Shown here: piece by piece, positions 27,375 to 38,761 of the stretch
How the letters are laid out: each line of letters starts with the position of its first letter
Position numbering within the stretch: the first letter of the stretch is position 1
Assembly: GCF_001507535.1 (NCBI RefSeq)
Contig: NZ_LQBN01000003.1
Location: 186,001 to 250,000, forward strand
Origin: Thiomicrospira sp. WB1
GTDB lineage: Bacteria; Pseudomonadota; Gammaproteobacteria; Thiomicrospirales; Thiomicrospiraceae
Length of the DNA: 64,000 nucleotides
Reading direction: 5' to 3'
Position numbers and translations under genes: made by a program
The notes under the pieces: generated by a model
What the model was told of the DNA's origin: nothing
What the model saw: only the letters and a program-made list of their open reading frames with translations
Database searches by the model: none

Positions 27375-27761
27375 TCAGTCGTCGTTGGCCGCTTTGTTAA
27401 CGTCCTTCAGGGCCGCATTGAGGCGAAGGCGCAGAATCATGATTTCGGTGGGATCGGACAGACTGAGCGCTTTTTCTTCCAGGTAGGATTCGATCAGTGG
27501 CAGGTCCATCTCCAAAAAAGACTCCACACCCTGATTGAATTCTTCCAAGTACTCAGCCAGCTGGTCAATGTCGGCTTCCACATCTTCCTGAACCTGTTGC
27601 CATTGTTTCTGCGACAGTGCTTGTAGGTGAGAGCCTTCGCGTTCAAATTCCCAAACCGCTTTTTTCAATGCGTCCCAGCTTTTGAACTCGGCCTTCCAGA
27701 TCGATTCTTTGGCCTGCTCCAGCAGGTGTCGGTAGGCGGTCAGCATCTTGTTATCGCTCAT
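27375..27761 (-). CDS. YbeL/DUF1451-like helical protein lacking the zinc ribbon
   Basis: 128 residues from ATG 27761, almost all helical and acidic (LTAYRHLLEQAKESIWKAE ... QEDVEADIDQLAEYLEEF). The N-terminal part resembles YbeL (DUF1451), which in E. coli also neighbours leuS. The C-terminal four-Cys zinc ribbon of YbeL is absent: there is no cysteine. Divergent from leuS across 65 bases. Family placement is tentative; cytoplasmic. Confidence 0.62.
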   Translation of the reverse strand: MSDNKMLTAYRHLLEQAKESIWKAEFKSWDALKKAVWEFEREGSHLQALSQKQWQQVQEDVEADIDQLAEYLEEFNQGVESFLEMDLPLIESYLEEKALSLSDPTEIMILRLRLNAALKDVNKAANDD

Positions 27762-27763
27762 AA

Positions 27764-30466
<2,703 letters not shown>

Positions 30467-30468
30467 GC

Positions 30469-31200
30469 ATGGCCAGGCTTGCCAATGCCATTCTGATTAC
30501 CGGTGCGGCCCAGCGCATCGGACTTGATCTGGCCAAGCGTTTTTTGGCGCAGGGCGAAGCGGTTTTATTTACCTATCGAACGCACAAACCCGGTGTGGAA
30601 CAGTTGCTGAACGCCGGGGCGATCGGTTATCAAGTGGATTTTACCGATGCTGAGGCGGTCACGGTCTTTACCCGATGGCTGGCATCTCAGGTTACCAGTC
30701 TGCGTGCGGTGATTCACAATGCTTCGCTCTGGAAAAAGGAATCAAGCCTCACGGGTGTGGCGGATCTGGAGGCGCTCTGGGCTGTGCATGTGCGAGCGCC
30801 TTACCAAATTAATCAGGCCTGCCTGCCTCTGCTGCGACAGTGTTCACAGCGCGCCGATGTGATTGCGATCAGTGACGCCAAAGCCAGCCGGGGGCACCCG
30901 GATTACACCGCTTACCTCGCCTCCAAGGCCGGACTGGAGTCCATGATCCGATCTTTGGCGCGCGACTGGGCACCGCAGATCAAATGCAATACGCTGGCGC
31001 CTGGCCTGGTGATCTTTAACCAGGGCGACAGCGAATCACTCAAGCAGACACGACTGGCGGAAAATGCGATTCCCGAGCCCATTGGGTTGGCGCAAATCTG
31101 GCAGAGTGTGAGTTATCTGATGCAAAGTCCGGCCGTCACCGGTACGCGATTGGAAGTGGGGCAGCTGCAGCGGGAGTGTTTTTCCTCACAGAGCGATTGA
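30469..31200 (+). CDS. folM: SDR-family dihydromonapterin/pteridine reductase (FolM-like)
   Basis: 243 residues. The NADP-binding motif TGAAQRIG (TGxxxRIG) marks the pteridine-reductase branch of the short-chain dehydrogenases. The catalytic YxxxK is Y-L-A-S-K in YTAYLASKAGLE. Expected reaction is NADPH reduction of dihydromonapterin or dihydrofolate. It links logically with folE2 in the same window, and is cotranscribed with leuS. A general SDR is the alternative. Confidence 0.78.
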   Translation: MARLANAILITGAAQRIGLDLAKRFLAQGEAVLFTYRTHKPGVEQLLNAGAIGYQVDFTDAEAVTVFTRWLASQVTSLRAVIHNASLWKKESSLTGVADLEALWAVHVRAPYQINQACLPLLRQCSQRADVIAISDAKASRGHPDYTAYLASKAGLESMIRSLARDWAPQIKCNTLAPGLVIFNQGDSESLKQTRLAENAIPEPIGLAQIWQSVSYLMQSPAVTGTRLEVGQLQRECFSSQSD

Positions 31201-31209
31201 GGGGAGTAA

Positions 31210-31240
31210 GCCGGTCGAAGAGGTCGGGGCCTCGACCGGC
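31210..31240. terminator. Hairpin between convergent folM-like gene and hemH
   Basis: gccggtcga / tcgaccggc with an inner gagg / cctc helix. No T run, so termination strength is uncertain. Confidence 0.5.
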
Positions 31241-31252
31241 GTTGAGACAAGA

Positions 31253-32425
31253 TCAGCCCAGGTGCTTTTTGCCCTGAGGGTAGATGATTTCTTCTCCGAA
31301 TTCATCCAGTAGGCTTTGTTCCACTTCTTGCGCACGGCGGGCCTGGGTTGCCCGTTCTGCTTTCGCCGCCTCGGCATCAAAACCATCCCGTTCTGGCCAG
31401 CCCTGAGTGTGTTGCAGCACCAGTTCGGCGAGCATGTCGGTGTGATCCTCGCGGAAATTCAGTGCGGGGATGTAACTGTATTGCTCACCCCCCGCTTCCT
31501 CGAAGTATTCACGGTTTTCCTGATCAATCTCTTCAATGGTTTCCAGGCAGTCGGCGGAAAAACCGGGGCAGATCACCTGTACATGCTTGATCCCTTTTTC
31601 CGGCAACCCTTTGAGGGTGGCATCGGTGTAGGGCTTGATCCATTCTTCCTTGCCAAACAGCGACTGGAAACTGACCAGATAATCGTCTTCGCTCAGCCCC
31701 AGTTCTTCGGCCACCAGTCGGGACGTCGCCCGGCATTCGCAGGCATAAGGGTCGCCGTTATTGTAGTAGCGCTGAGGGATGCCATGGTAGGACATGACCA
31801 GCAGGTCAGGCTGGCCGTGTTCGGCCTGATGTTCCCGAATGCTATTGGCCAACGCTTTGATGTAACCTGGATGCTTGTGATAGCTTTTAATAAAGCGAAA
31901 TTCCGGTACCCAGCGCCATTGGCGCAGTTCGTCCGTGACCGCATCAAAGGTGGAGGCGGTGGTGGCACCGGCATACTGTGGGTACATGGGCAAGACCACC
32001 AGTTTCTGGACGTGACGTTCCTGCAGGGATTTCAAGGCATCGGGAATCGAAGGATTGCCGTAGCGCATGCCCAGCGCGAATTCGACGCGTCCCTGAAAGT
32101 GCTGGGACACGGATGTCTTGACCGCTTCAAGCTGTTTGTTGCCAATGTCGAGCAGCGGGGACCCATCACCATAATGGCCCCACACTTCCTGATAGGCCTC
32201 GGCGGATTTGGCCGGGCGGGTATTGAGAATGATGGCGTTGAGGATCAGTTTCCACAGCCAGCGCGCCGGCGGCGGCTCCACTACCCGCGGGTCTTCCAGA
32301 AACTCTTTGAGGTAAGGTTTTAATGCGGCCTTGGTGGGGGCGTCAGGGGTGCCCAGATTGGTGAGCAGAACCCCGACGGCGGGCTCGGTACCATGCTGGT
32401 AAGCGGTAAAGTTTTTGTAATGCAT
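31253..32425 (-). CDS. hemH: Ferrochelatase
   Basis: Inserts Fe2+ into protoporphyrin IX, the last step of heme synthesis. 390 residues. GVLLTNLGTPDAPT at the start, FALGMRYGNPSI, VLPMYPQYAGATT, SYHGIPQRYYNNGDPYACEC (active-site His) and CPGFSADCLETIEEI are all family signatures. A C-terminal extension of about 40 residues rich in Glu/Ala/Arg goes beyond the usual end; no iron-sulfur cysteines are seen in it. Divergent from the DUF523 gene. Confidence 0.96.
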   Translation of the reverse strand: MHYKNFTAYQHGTEPAVGVLLTNLGTPDAPTKAALKPYLKEFLEDPRVVEPPPARWLWKLILNAIILNTRPAKSAEAYQEVWGHYGDGSPLLDIGNKQLEAVKTSVSQHFQGRVEFALGMRYGNPSIPDALKSLQERHVQKLVVLPMYPQYAGATTASTFDAVTDELRQWRWVPEFRFIKSYHKHPGYIKALANSIREHQAEHGQPDLLVMSYHGIPQRYYNNGDPYACECRATSRLVAEELGLSEDDYLVSFQSLFGKEEWIKPYTDATLKGLPEKGIKHVQVICPGFSADCLETIEEIDQENREYFEEAGGEQYSYIPALNFREDHTDMLAELVLQHTQGWPERDGFDAEAAKAERATQARRAQEVEQSLLDEFGEEIIYPQGKKHLG

Positions 32426-32492
32426 TGCAACTCTCTCTGTTGATCACTGTGGCCATGTGGATTTATGCTAAAAGCATTGTAACGGAATTCGA

Positions 32493-32509
32493 TGTACAAT
32501 TGTTATACA
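32493..32509. promoter_or_regulatory. Imperfect inverted repeat TGTACAATTGTTATACA
   Basis: TGTA/TACA ends surround an AT-rich centre, 44 bases upstream of the DUF523/DUF1722 start and 68 upstream of hemH. The form is like operators of light-responsive MerR proteins (LitR/CarH). A partly similar TTGTACA element lies upstream of the photolyase-like operon (51888-51912). No LitR gene is in the window. Confidence 0.35.
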
Positions 32510-32524
32510 ACCTGTGTCGTCATC

Positions 32525-32540
32525 TGACCAGGCCTGGTCA
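32525..32540. repeat. TGACCAGGCCTGGTCA palindrome just upstream of a start codon
   Basis: 16-base perfect copy of the iterated repeat, directly ahead of the AAAAAAGGAG ribosome site of the next gene; in mRNA it would form a short hairpin or act as an operator. Confidence 0.9.
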
Positions 32541-32553
32541 AAAAAGGAGTGTT

Positions 32554-33540
32554 ATGTCGAGCCCATCCGAATTTCCACAGGTGCGTTTGGCCGTATCCGA
32601 TTGTCTGCGCGGTACTGAATGCCGTTACAACGGCGGCCATGCTCAGGATGATTTTCTTAATCATGGCTTGGCCCCTTATGCCAAGTTTTATCCGTTCTGT
32701 CCGGAAGCGCCGGTATTGGGCACGCCTCGTGAGACCATTCGGATTGTTAATTTCGATGGGGAGATCAGGGTGCGCGGTACGCGCACGGACACGGACGTGA
32801 CGCAAGGCATCGAAGACTACAACCGAAAAATGATCCCGAAACTGCTCAGCCAGGGGGTCGATGGGGCGGTGGTCAAGTCGCGTTCGCCCACCTGTGGCAT
32901 GGAACGAATCAAATTTTATCGCCCGACTGGGGAATGGTTTGGTTCGCAAGACAAAATGGGGCAAGGTCTTTTTACGGCGCGGTTGCAAAGGGAGGCGCCC
33001 TGGCTGGCTGTTGAAGAAGAAGGCCGGCTCAAGGACGCCTGGCTCCGAGAAAATTTTGTGATGCACGTCTTTACCCAGGCCCGTTGGCGCGAGTTTGTCG
33101 AGGCCAAGCCCGATGTCAAAGCCTTGCAGACTTTTCATCGGCAACACAAGTTTCTGTTGCAATCCAAGTCCGAGGCCATTTTTCGGGAAATGGGGCCTGT
33201 GGTGGCACAAGCAACCCCACAAACGCTGGCGCACGCTCTGACGACCTACGAATCGCTGCTGCATGAGGCCTTGAGTCAGCATAGCAAACGGGGAGCCGTC
33301 ATTAATGTGTTGGATCATATGTTTGGTTTTTTCAAGGCGTCATTGAATGCAGAAGAGAAAGCGCATTATCTGGAAACCCGAGAGGAATTTCGTCAAGGCA
33401 TCGTGCCGATGATTGCGGTCATCAAGGTCTTGCAACAGTTTGTTCGTCATTACGGTTCTGACTATTTGTCGGAGCAGGTGTTCTTGCATCCCTATCCTGC
33501 GGAGTTGGCGCTACGTTCGAAAGTCGAGGCGTACCGTTGA
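32554..33540 (+). CDS. DUF523 - DUF1722 two-domain protein (YbgA-like)
   Basis: ATG 32554 with AAGGAG site gives 328 residues. The N-terminal half is DUF523 (VRLAVSDCLRGTECRYNGGH, SPTCGMERIKFY), with conserved Cys; the C-terminal half is DUF1722 (HRQHKFLLQSKSEAIFREMG, LQQFVRHYGSDYL). In many proteobacteria this fusion is coregulated with DNA photolyase and LitR. A desulfhydrase-like activity is suggested for DUF523 in other work, but the role of the fusion is unknown. Confidence 0.85.
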   Translation: MSSPSEFPQVRLAVSDCLRGTECRYNGGHAQDDFLNHGLAPYAKFYPFCPEAPVLGTPRETIRIVNFDGEIRVRGTRTDTDVTQGIEDYNRKMIPKLLSQGVDGAVVKSRSPTCGMERIKFYRPTGEWFGSQDKMGQGLFTARLQREAPWLAVEEEGRLKDAWLRENFVMHVFTQARWREFVEAKPDVKALQTFHRQHKFLLQSKSEAIFREMGPVVAQATPQTLAHALTTYESLLHEALSQHSKRGAVINVLDHMFGFFKASLNAEEKAHYLETREEFRQGIVPMIAVIKVLQQFVRHYGSDYLSEQVFLHPYPAELALRSKVEAYR

Positions 33541-33611
33541 TGTTGAAGCATGGGTGGCGGGCGATTTGGGCGCTAACTGCTTGTCATATCGAAAAAAATA
33601 CAAAGATAATC

Positions 33612-33638
33612 TTTACAGACGCGAAAAGTAAGTATAAT
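33612..33638 (+). promoter_or_regulatory. Likely promoter of the cold-shock gene
   Basis: TTTACA (33612-33617) and TATAAT (33633-33638), spacing 15. A leader of about 85 bases before the coding region is typical for cold-shock genes. Confidence 0.5.
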
Positions 33639-33730
33639 GAATTCACCTGCTTTTGAATGGCGCAGAAGTCTTGTGGGCTTTTAGCCGGTCAGAGTCAGGG
33701 GTATTTATTATGTAGGTATAAGGAAAAAGC

Positions 33731-33940
33731 ATGTCTGATTTAACTCAAGGTACCGTCAAGTGGTTTAACGATGAGAAAGGCTTCGGTTTCATCGAGCAGG
33801 AAGGCGGCAAAGACGTCTTCGTTCATTTCTCAGCGATTAACGGTACTGGCCGTAAAACCCTTTTGGAAGGGCAAACGGTCACTATGGAAGTGACACAAGG
33901 TCAAAAAGGCCCACAAGCAGAAAACGTGTCAGTTGTTTAA
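33731..33940 (+). CDS. Cold-shock domain protein
   Basis: 69-residue single CSD protein that binds single-stranded RNA/DNA and melts RNA structure. RNP1 is KGFGFIEQ and RNP2 is VFVHFSAI; opening [12 protein letters not shown] is canonical. Preceded by an AAGGAAAAAGC site and a leader, followed by a strong terminator. Confidence 0.95.
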   Translation: MSDLTQGTVKWFNDEKGFGFIEQEGGKDVFVHFSAINGTGRKTLLEGQTVTMEVTQGQKGPQAENVSVV

Positions 33941-33977
33941 ACACTGATTCGCGCAAGCGAAGCACCTAATGCATTAA

Positions 33978-34010
33978 GCCCGCTCTTGGTTTGCAAGAGC
34001 GGGTTTTTTT
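33978..34010 (+). terminator. Terminator of the cold-shock gene
   Basis: cccgctcttg-gttt-gcaagagcggg followed by seven T. Confidence 0.9.
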
Positions 34011-34035
34011 ATGGGTGAAGCACGCCCGAGGCCGT

Positions 34036-34400
34036 TTATTCAACCTCGGACAGGCTGAAGAAGCCGCCCTGAATCGACTGGGATCTGTCCAGGGCGCTCA
34101 GCCCTTTGACATTGCGTATAATCAGCCAGACCAACCACCATAAAAACACCAGCCAGCCAATCATAATGGGCATCAGAAGCGTGCCGATCAATAAATAGAC
34201 CAAGCCATACCAGAAGGTCGCGATTTGAAAGCGGTAGTGCGACGTCAGCCATGCAGGGGTATCGGCGTCACCTTTTTTACATAAGCCATAACCAGGCCGA
34301 TCAGGGCTGTGATGCCGGTGAAAAAACCGGCGAAATAAAGCACATAAATGACTTTGGCCAGGGTGGTATCGGGCGCCGTTGCCGTTTCAGGTGGATGCAT
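34036..34400 (-). pseudogene. COG3671-type small membrane protein, frameshifted (or recoded) at an A-run
   Basis: ATG 34400 (TGGAG site) begins MHPPETATAPDTTLAKVIYV, then AGFFTGITALIGLVMAYVKK; the zero frame soon ends at HG. From 34272 the -1 frame continues GDADTPAWLTSHYRFQIATF ... with two more membrane helices and stops at 34036. Together the parts match the COG3671 family pattern (AYV-[KN]-xG...PxWLxSHYRFQIxTFW). The junction is A AAA AAG (34278-34272), in frame as a -1 slippery heptamer. A one-base deletion in the A-run, a sequencing error or true recoding would all look like this. Confidence 0.75.
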
Positions 34401-34760
34401 TGATTTCTCCATTTGGTGTGTGGAAAATTTAAATGTAGTGCGTATATCTACGATTCTAGCTTTTGTGTCGGCAAAAAGGGAATGAAAACAAAAATGCACG
34501 GAATTTGACGGTTGAATGAAATCTAAGAAATCTTGCATTTCATTTCTTTTTTTAGGTTAAAGTAGTGGGCCTACGGCAAATTATGACCGTCGAAATTTGA
34601 CTCAATCCCCACGGGGCAGGGCTTTTTGATGTGTTGCAGTGAAACCATAGGTAATGCTCTATCTTTTTAATCAAGACTTTCAATTAGTCACGATGGGTGA
34701 CATTCCCTATGATAGCGCTGTAATTCAACACGACCCTTTTAACCATAAAGGAGCAACATT
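34401..34760 (+). promoter_or_regulatory. Upstream region of the cbb/cso operon
   Basis: 360 AT-rich bases without a gene. A -10-like TATGAT (34709-34714) and an inverted repeat GTCAC-N5-GTGAC (34687-34701) lie 50-75 bases before cbbL. T-N11-A-type CbbR sites are possible but cannot be singled out by eye. The ribosome site of cbbL is AAAGGAG at 34748-34754. The CbbR gene at 44572 is the likely controller. Confidence 0.45.
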
Positions 34761-36173
34761 ATGGCAAATCAAACCTTTGATGCGGGTGTAAAAGACTATC
34801 AACTCACTTACTGGGTGCCAGATTACGTGCCTTTGGACACGGATCTGCTGGCCTGTTTTAAAGTCGTTCCACAGGAAGGTGTTCCTCGTGAAGAAGCTGC
34901 AGCAGCTGTTGCCGCGGAATCTTCTACCGGTACCTGGACCACGGTCTGGACTGACCTGTTGACTGACATGGAATATTACAAAGGCCGTGCGTATCGAATT
35001 GAAGACGTACCGGGTGATAAAGAAGCGTTCTACGCGTTCATCGCTTACCCGCTGGACCTGTTTGAAGAAGGGTCGGTTGTAAACGTTCTGACTTCATTGG
35101 TTGGTAACGTATTCGGCTTTAAGGCCGTTCGTTCTCTGCGTCTGGAAGACTTGCGTTTCCCAGTTGCCTTTATCAAGACATGCATGGGGCCACCAAGTGG
35201 TATCCAGGTTGAGCGTGATAAGCTGAACAAGTACGGCCGTCCAATGTTGGGTGCAACCATCAAGCCAAAACTGGGTCTGTCTGCGAAAAACTATGGCCGT
35301 GCGGTTTATGAGTGTTTGCGCGGTGGTTTGGACTTGACCAAAGATGATGAGAACGTGAACTCTCAGCCATTCATGCGCTGGCAGAACCGTTTTGAATTTG
35401 TCGCGGAAGCTGTGCATAAAGCGACCGATGAGACTGGTGAGCGTAAAGGTCACTATCTTAACGTAACAGCGGCGGATTCTGAGCAAATGATCGAGCGTGC
35501 TGAATTTGCGAAAGAGCTGGGCATGCCAATCATCATGCACGATTTCTTGACAGCTGGTTTCACTGCCAACACGTCACTGGCAAAGTGGTGTCGTAACAAC
35601 GGCGTACTGCTGCACATTCACCGTGCCATGCACGCGGTAATTGACCGTAACCCACGTCACGGTATCCACTTCCGTGTACTGGCAAAATGTCTGCGTCTGT
35701 CAGGCGGTGATCACCTGCACACTGGTACCGTTGTAGGTAAGCTGGAAGGTGACCGTGCGTCAACGCTTGGTTTTGTTGACCAGTTGCGTGAAGCGTTTGT
35801 ACCAGAAGATCGTTCACGTGGTGTTTTCTTCGATCAGGACTGGGGTTCAATGCCTGGTGTGTTCGCAGTTGCATCCGGTGGTATCCACGTATGGCACATG
35901 CCTGCGCTGGTAAACATTTTTGGTGACGATTCCGTTCTGCAGTTTGGTGGCGGTACTCAGGGTCACCCAGGTGGTAACGCGGCAGGTGCTGCGGCAAACC
36001 GTGTTGCGCTGGAAGCGTGTGTGAAAGCACGTAACGAAGGGCGTGACCTGGAGCGTGAAGGTGGTGACATTCTGCGTGATGCCGCACGTCACAGCAAGGA
36101 ACTGGCAACAGCGCTGGAAACTTGGAAAGAAATCAAGTTTGAATTCGACACTGTTGACAAGTTGGATGCTTAA
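34761..36173 (+). CDS. cbbL: RuBisCO large subunit, form IA
   Basis: Fixes CO2 onto ribulose 1,5-bisphosphate. 470 residues of the carboxysome-associated form IA type. Active-site lysine loop [13 protein letters not shown], carbamylated K194 in [28 protein letters not shown] and loop 6 [11 protein letters not shown] are all present. First gene of the cso operon, followed after 45 bases by cbbS. Codon use is strongly biased, as in a highly expressed gene. CsoS2 N-terminal repeats are expected to capture the holoenzyme. Confidence 0.99.
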   Translation: MANQTFDAGVKDYQLTYWVPDYVPLDTDLLACFKVVPQEGVPREEAAAAVAAESSTGTWTTVWTDLLTDMEYYKGRAYRIEDVPGDKEAFYAFIAYPLDLFEEGSVVNVLTSLVGNVFGFKAVRSLRLEDLRFPVAFIKTCMGPPSGIQVERDKLNKYGRPMLGATIKPKLGLSAKNYGRAVYECLRGGLDLTKDDENVNSQPFMRWQNRFEFVAEAVHKATDETGERKGHYLNVTAADSEQMIERAEFAKELGMPIIMHDFLTAGFTANTSLAKWCRNNGVLLHIHRAMHAVIDRNPRHGIHFRVLAKCLRLSGGDHLHTGTVVGKLEGDRASTLGFVDQLREAFVPEDRSRGVFFDQDWGSMPGVFAVASGGIHVWHMPALVNIFGDDSVLQFGGGTQGHPGGNAAGAAANRVALEACVKARNEGRDLEREGGDILRDAARHSKELATALETWKEIKFEFDTVDKLDA

Positions 36174-36218
36174 TCCCTTGCTAAGCCTAAATTGATTGAA
36201 TTTTAAAGGAGCAGAATT

Positions 36219-36563
36219 ATGTCAGCGTTACACACCGATGATTATCGTACTCAGTACACTCTGGAAACTTTCTCGTTTTTGCCAGATCTGACAGCCGATG
36301 AAATCTTTGACCAGGTTGTTTACATCATCAACCAGGGATGGACACCATCCATTGAGCATGATAAGCCTGAGAACGCCGCGGCGCACTACTGGGGTATGTG
36401 GAAATTGCCTTTCTTTGGCATGCGCGACCCAATGGAAGTATTGGCTGAAATTGAAGCCTGTCGTCAAGCTTACCCAGACCACTTGATTCGTCTGGTTGGT
36501 TATGACAACTACACTCAGTCTCAAGGTCATAACTTTGTGGTATATCGCCCACGAGGCATGTAA
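36219..36563 (+). CDS. cbbS: RuBisCO small subunit, form IA
   Basis: 114 residues, typical of form IA Cbb[23 protein letters not shown], the [14 protein letters not shown] segment and the C-terminal [23 protein letters not shown] are diagnostic. Preceded by an AAAGGAG site. It joins eight large subunits in the L8S8 enzyme and lies directly upstream of csoS2. Confidence 0.99.
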   Translation: MSALHTDDYRTQYTLETFSFLPDLTADEIFDQVVYIINQGWTPSIEHDKPENAAAHYWGMWKLPFFGMRDPMEVLAEIEACRQAYPDHLIRLVGYDNYTQSQGHNFVVYRPRGM

Positions 36564-36603
36564 GCGACCTTTCAGGCCAATTTAATGAATACAGGAGGCC
36601 AAT

Positions 36604-38730
36604 ATGAGTGAACAGGCAATTGTCTCCAGTGGTCGGGAAAAGGCGCTGGCACGTCGCAAAGCCTTGATTCAGGGGAAAGCTGGTGCGGCATCACGTCCGT
36701 CACAAGCGGCCCCGGCTCAAGCTTCAACCAGCGATGTGTCGCCTTCCAAAGTGCAAGCGACACGACCAAAAGCCAGCGTGGCACCGTCATCGGTTCAGCC
36801 AAATGGCAGTGGTCGTGAAGCCTCCAAGGCACGCCGTGATGCATTGATCAAGGGGAAATCCCGCGGTCAGGCGTCACAAAGCGGCCAAGAACTGGAAGTA
36901 GATAACATGCAAGCAACCTGGCACCCAAAAGCCAAAGCGAAGGCCATGGCCAAGCAAGCTGAACAAACGCTTCAGACGAAGCAGGTCGAGGCATCGGATG
37001 ATGCCGGGACTGCCAAGCCGGATTTGGGCGCAATGCGTCCAAGTGCCAGCAAGGATTCTCGTCAGAAGCGGGTGGCGCAGAAGGCGGAAGCCTCTCAACA
37101 GCCACAAGGCCGTTTGATGTCGAAAGCGTATCGTCAGGCTCGCTCAAATGGCAAGAGCGCGGAGCAGGCATTCCGTAATAAAAGTGGTCATTCTGCTGCC
37201 AAGGCACGTATGGCCAACCCGGATGCCAGCAGTCGTGAGATTGCCAAGCAAGTGCGAGCTGAACGTTGCTCAAAAGGTAAGACAGCTTGTAAGGCCAGTC
37301 CCAGGCCTCGCTCAGAGCAGCCAATGAAAAGCAAGGAAGCTCCGAGTAAGGTTGGCGAATCCAAGACCGGTGGTGGGCAGACCATGACCGGCTCTCAGAC
37401 TGGTCGGTCTGACTCGGTAACCGGCGTTGAGTCAGGTTACTGTCAGAAAGTCAGTGGCACGGAATACCTCGGAACCGAGGAGTTCGGTCAGTACTGTCAG
37501 ACAGAATACAGCTCGGCACCTGCAAAAGTCAGTCGCTCACAGACCACGCGTGGTCAGAGCGTGAGCGGTAGCTCCATCGGTTTCGGCCAGGGAGTGACCG
37601 GTAATGAATCAGGCGTTTGTGCTGGGGTAACCGGTACCGATTATCTGCCTGCGGATCAGAGCGATCTGTTCTGCAACACAGGATCGGCGGCAAAACCTCA
37701 GGCCCCGCAGAAGGTGACACAGTCGACGACTGCCAAAGGCACGTCGTTGACTGGCGTAAATGTTTCAGCGGTAAAGCCACGAGACGAAGACCGAGCGCGT
37801 CCAACTGTAACCGGTGAGGAAACGGGTTACTGTGCCAATGTAACGGGCACGGGTTATCAGGACTCCGGCAGTGTGCGTGAAGTCTGTCAGATGGAACCGC
37901 CTGCCGCCGCCAACAAAGTCATGTATGGCCAGACCAGTAAAGGTCAGTCAGTCAGTGGTGATCGTGCCGGTGGCAGTTCAGACATGACGGGAGCGGAAGC
38001 AGGTCATTGTTCAGCTGTGACTGGAACGCCCTACATGGACGCTCTGGAAACACGCAAAACCTGCTCGACCGATGATCAAGCTCAGATGGCTCAGCGCCAA
38101 CCTCAGCGTTCCGCGTTCGGCGGGCATGCTGTGAGTGGTGTGCAGCCAGGACCTGCCGGTGTAACAGGTGGCCAGAAAGGCGCTTGTCAGACCGTTTCAG
38201 GTACGGCATATCAGGGCCATGACCAAACGGTTGCACAGTGTGATGTCACAGCCGTTGCCGAGCCGGGTGATCCTGACTTTCCAACTGTGATGCAAGGCAA
38301 TGCCGTTGCGGTTGGTCAGTCTGAATCGGCACCAAGCCAGATTACGGGTGCGTTTTCGAGTGCTCAGGGTAAAGTGACCGGTGATAATGAGAACACGACG
38401 TCGCGGACCATTCGTCCAAACCGATCGCCTTCTCAGTCACCCGCGGCGCGTAACGCGGTTGCTTCCTCCGTTACTGGCGAAGGCAGCGATCAGGGATCAT
38501 CCATTACCGGAGATTCCTGGGGCCGAGGTCCTCGCGTATCGGGCACGGAAGGTCCATGGGCTAACAACCGTAACGCATCCATTCGGGGCGATCAGTCGCA
38601 GGCATTTAACCATGCTGCCGATTATCGCAAAACCATGGGGCCGGAAGTGGACAACAGTCCGATTACCGGATCCAGCGGTAATACTGAAACCGGTGCGACC
38701 GTCACCCTGTCTGGTGGGGCGAGAGCTTAA
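36604..38730 (+). CDS. csoS2: Carboxysome scaffold protein CsoS2
   Basis: 708-residue, mostly disordered scaffold linking RuBisCO to the shell. N-terminal region: basic helical repeats of the type REKALARRKALIQGK and SKARRDALIKGK, plus SKAYRQARSNGKSAEQ, which bind RuBisCO. Middle region (about 255-560): at least five units of the type VTG-x3-G-x-C-x2-VTGTxY, alternating with SxTxxGQSVSG units. C-terminal region: shell-anchoring ITGDSWGRGPRVSGTEG and a Gly-rich end. In Halothiobacillus a short form arises by frameshifting; I found no canonical slippery heptamer in the matching part here. Confidence 0.97.
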   Translation: MSEQAIVSSGREKALARRKALIQGKAGAASRPSQAAPAQASTSDVSPSKVQATRPKASVAPSSVQPNGSGREASKARRDALIKGKSRGQASQSGQELEVDNMQATWHPKAKAKAMAKQAEQTLQTKQVEASDDAGTAKPDLGAMRPSASKDSRQKRVAQKAEASQQPQGRLMSKAYRQARSNGKSAEQAFRNKSGHSAAKARMANPDASSREIAKQVRAERCSKGKTACKASPRPRSEQPMKSKEAPSKVGESKTGGGQTMTGSQTGRSDSVTGVESGYCQKVSGTEYLGTEEFGQYCQTEYSSAPAKVSRSQTTRGQSVSGSSIGFGQGVTGNESGVCAGVTGTDYLPADQSDLFCNTGSAAKPQAPQKVTQSTTAKGTSLTGVNVSAVKPRDEDRARPTVTGEETGYCANVTGTGYQDSGSVREVCQMEPPAAANKVMYGQTSKGQSVSGDRAGGSSDMTGAEAGHCSAVTGTPYMDALETRKTCSTDDQAQMAQRQPQRSAFGGHAVSGVQPGPAGVTGGQKGACQTVSGTAYQGHDQTVAQCDVTAVAEPGDPDFPTVMQGNAVAVGQSESAPSQITGAFSSAQGKVTGDNENTTSRTIRPNRSPSQSPAARNAVASSVTGEGSDQGSSITGDSWGRGPRVSGTEGPWANNRNASIRGDQSQAFNHAADYRKTMGPEVDNSPITGSSGNTETGATVTLSGGARA

Positions 38731-38761
38731 CCAGTAAGGAACGTATGGGAGTTAAGTCAGT

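Noticed and set aside
34040-34252. Minus-strand open frame of 70 codons under the split membrane-protein gene
   Set aside because: It is in the third frame; the conserved sequence continues in the -1 frame instead.
37861-38640. Programmed frameshift in csoS2 as known from Halothiobacillus
   Set aside because: Reading this part codon by codon gave no canonical X XXY YYZ heptamer in frame. A less usual site cannot be excluded but is not supported.
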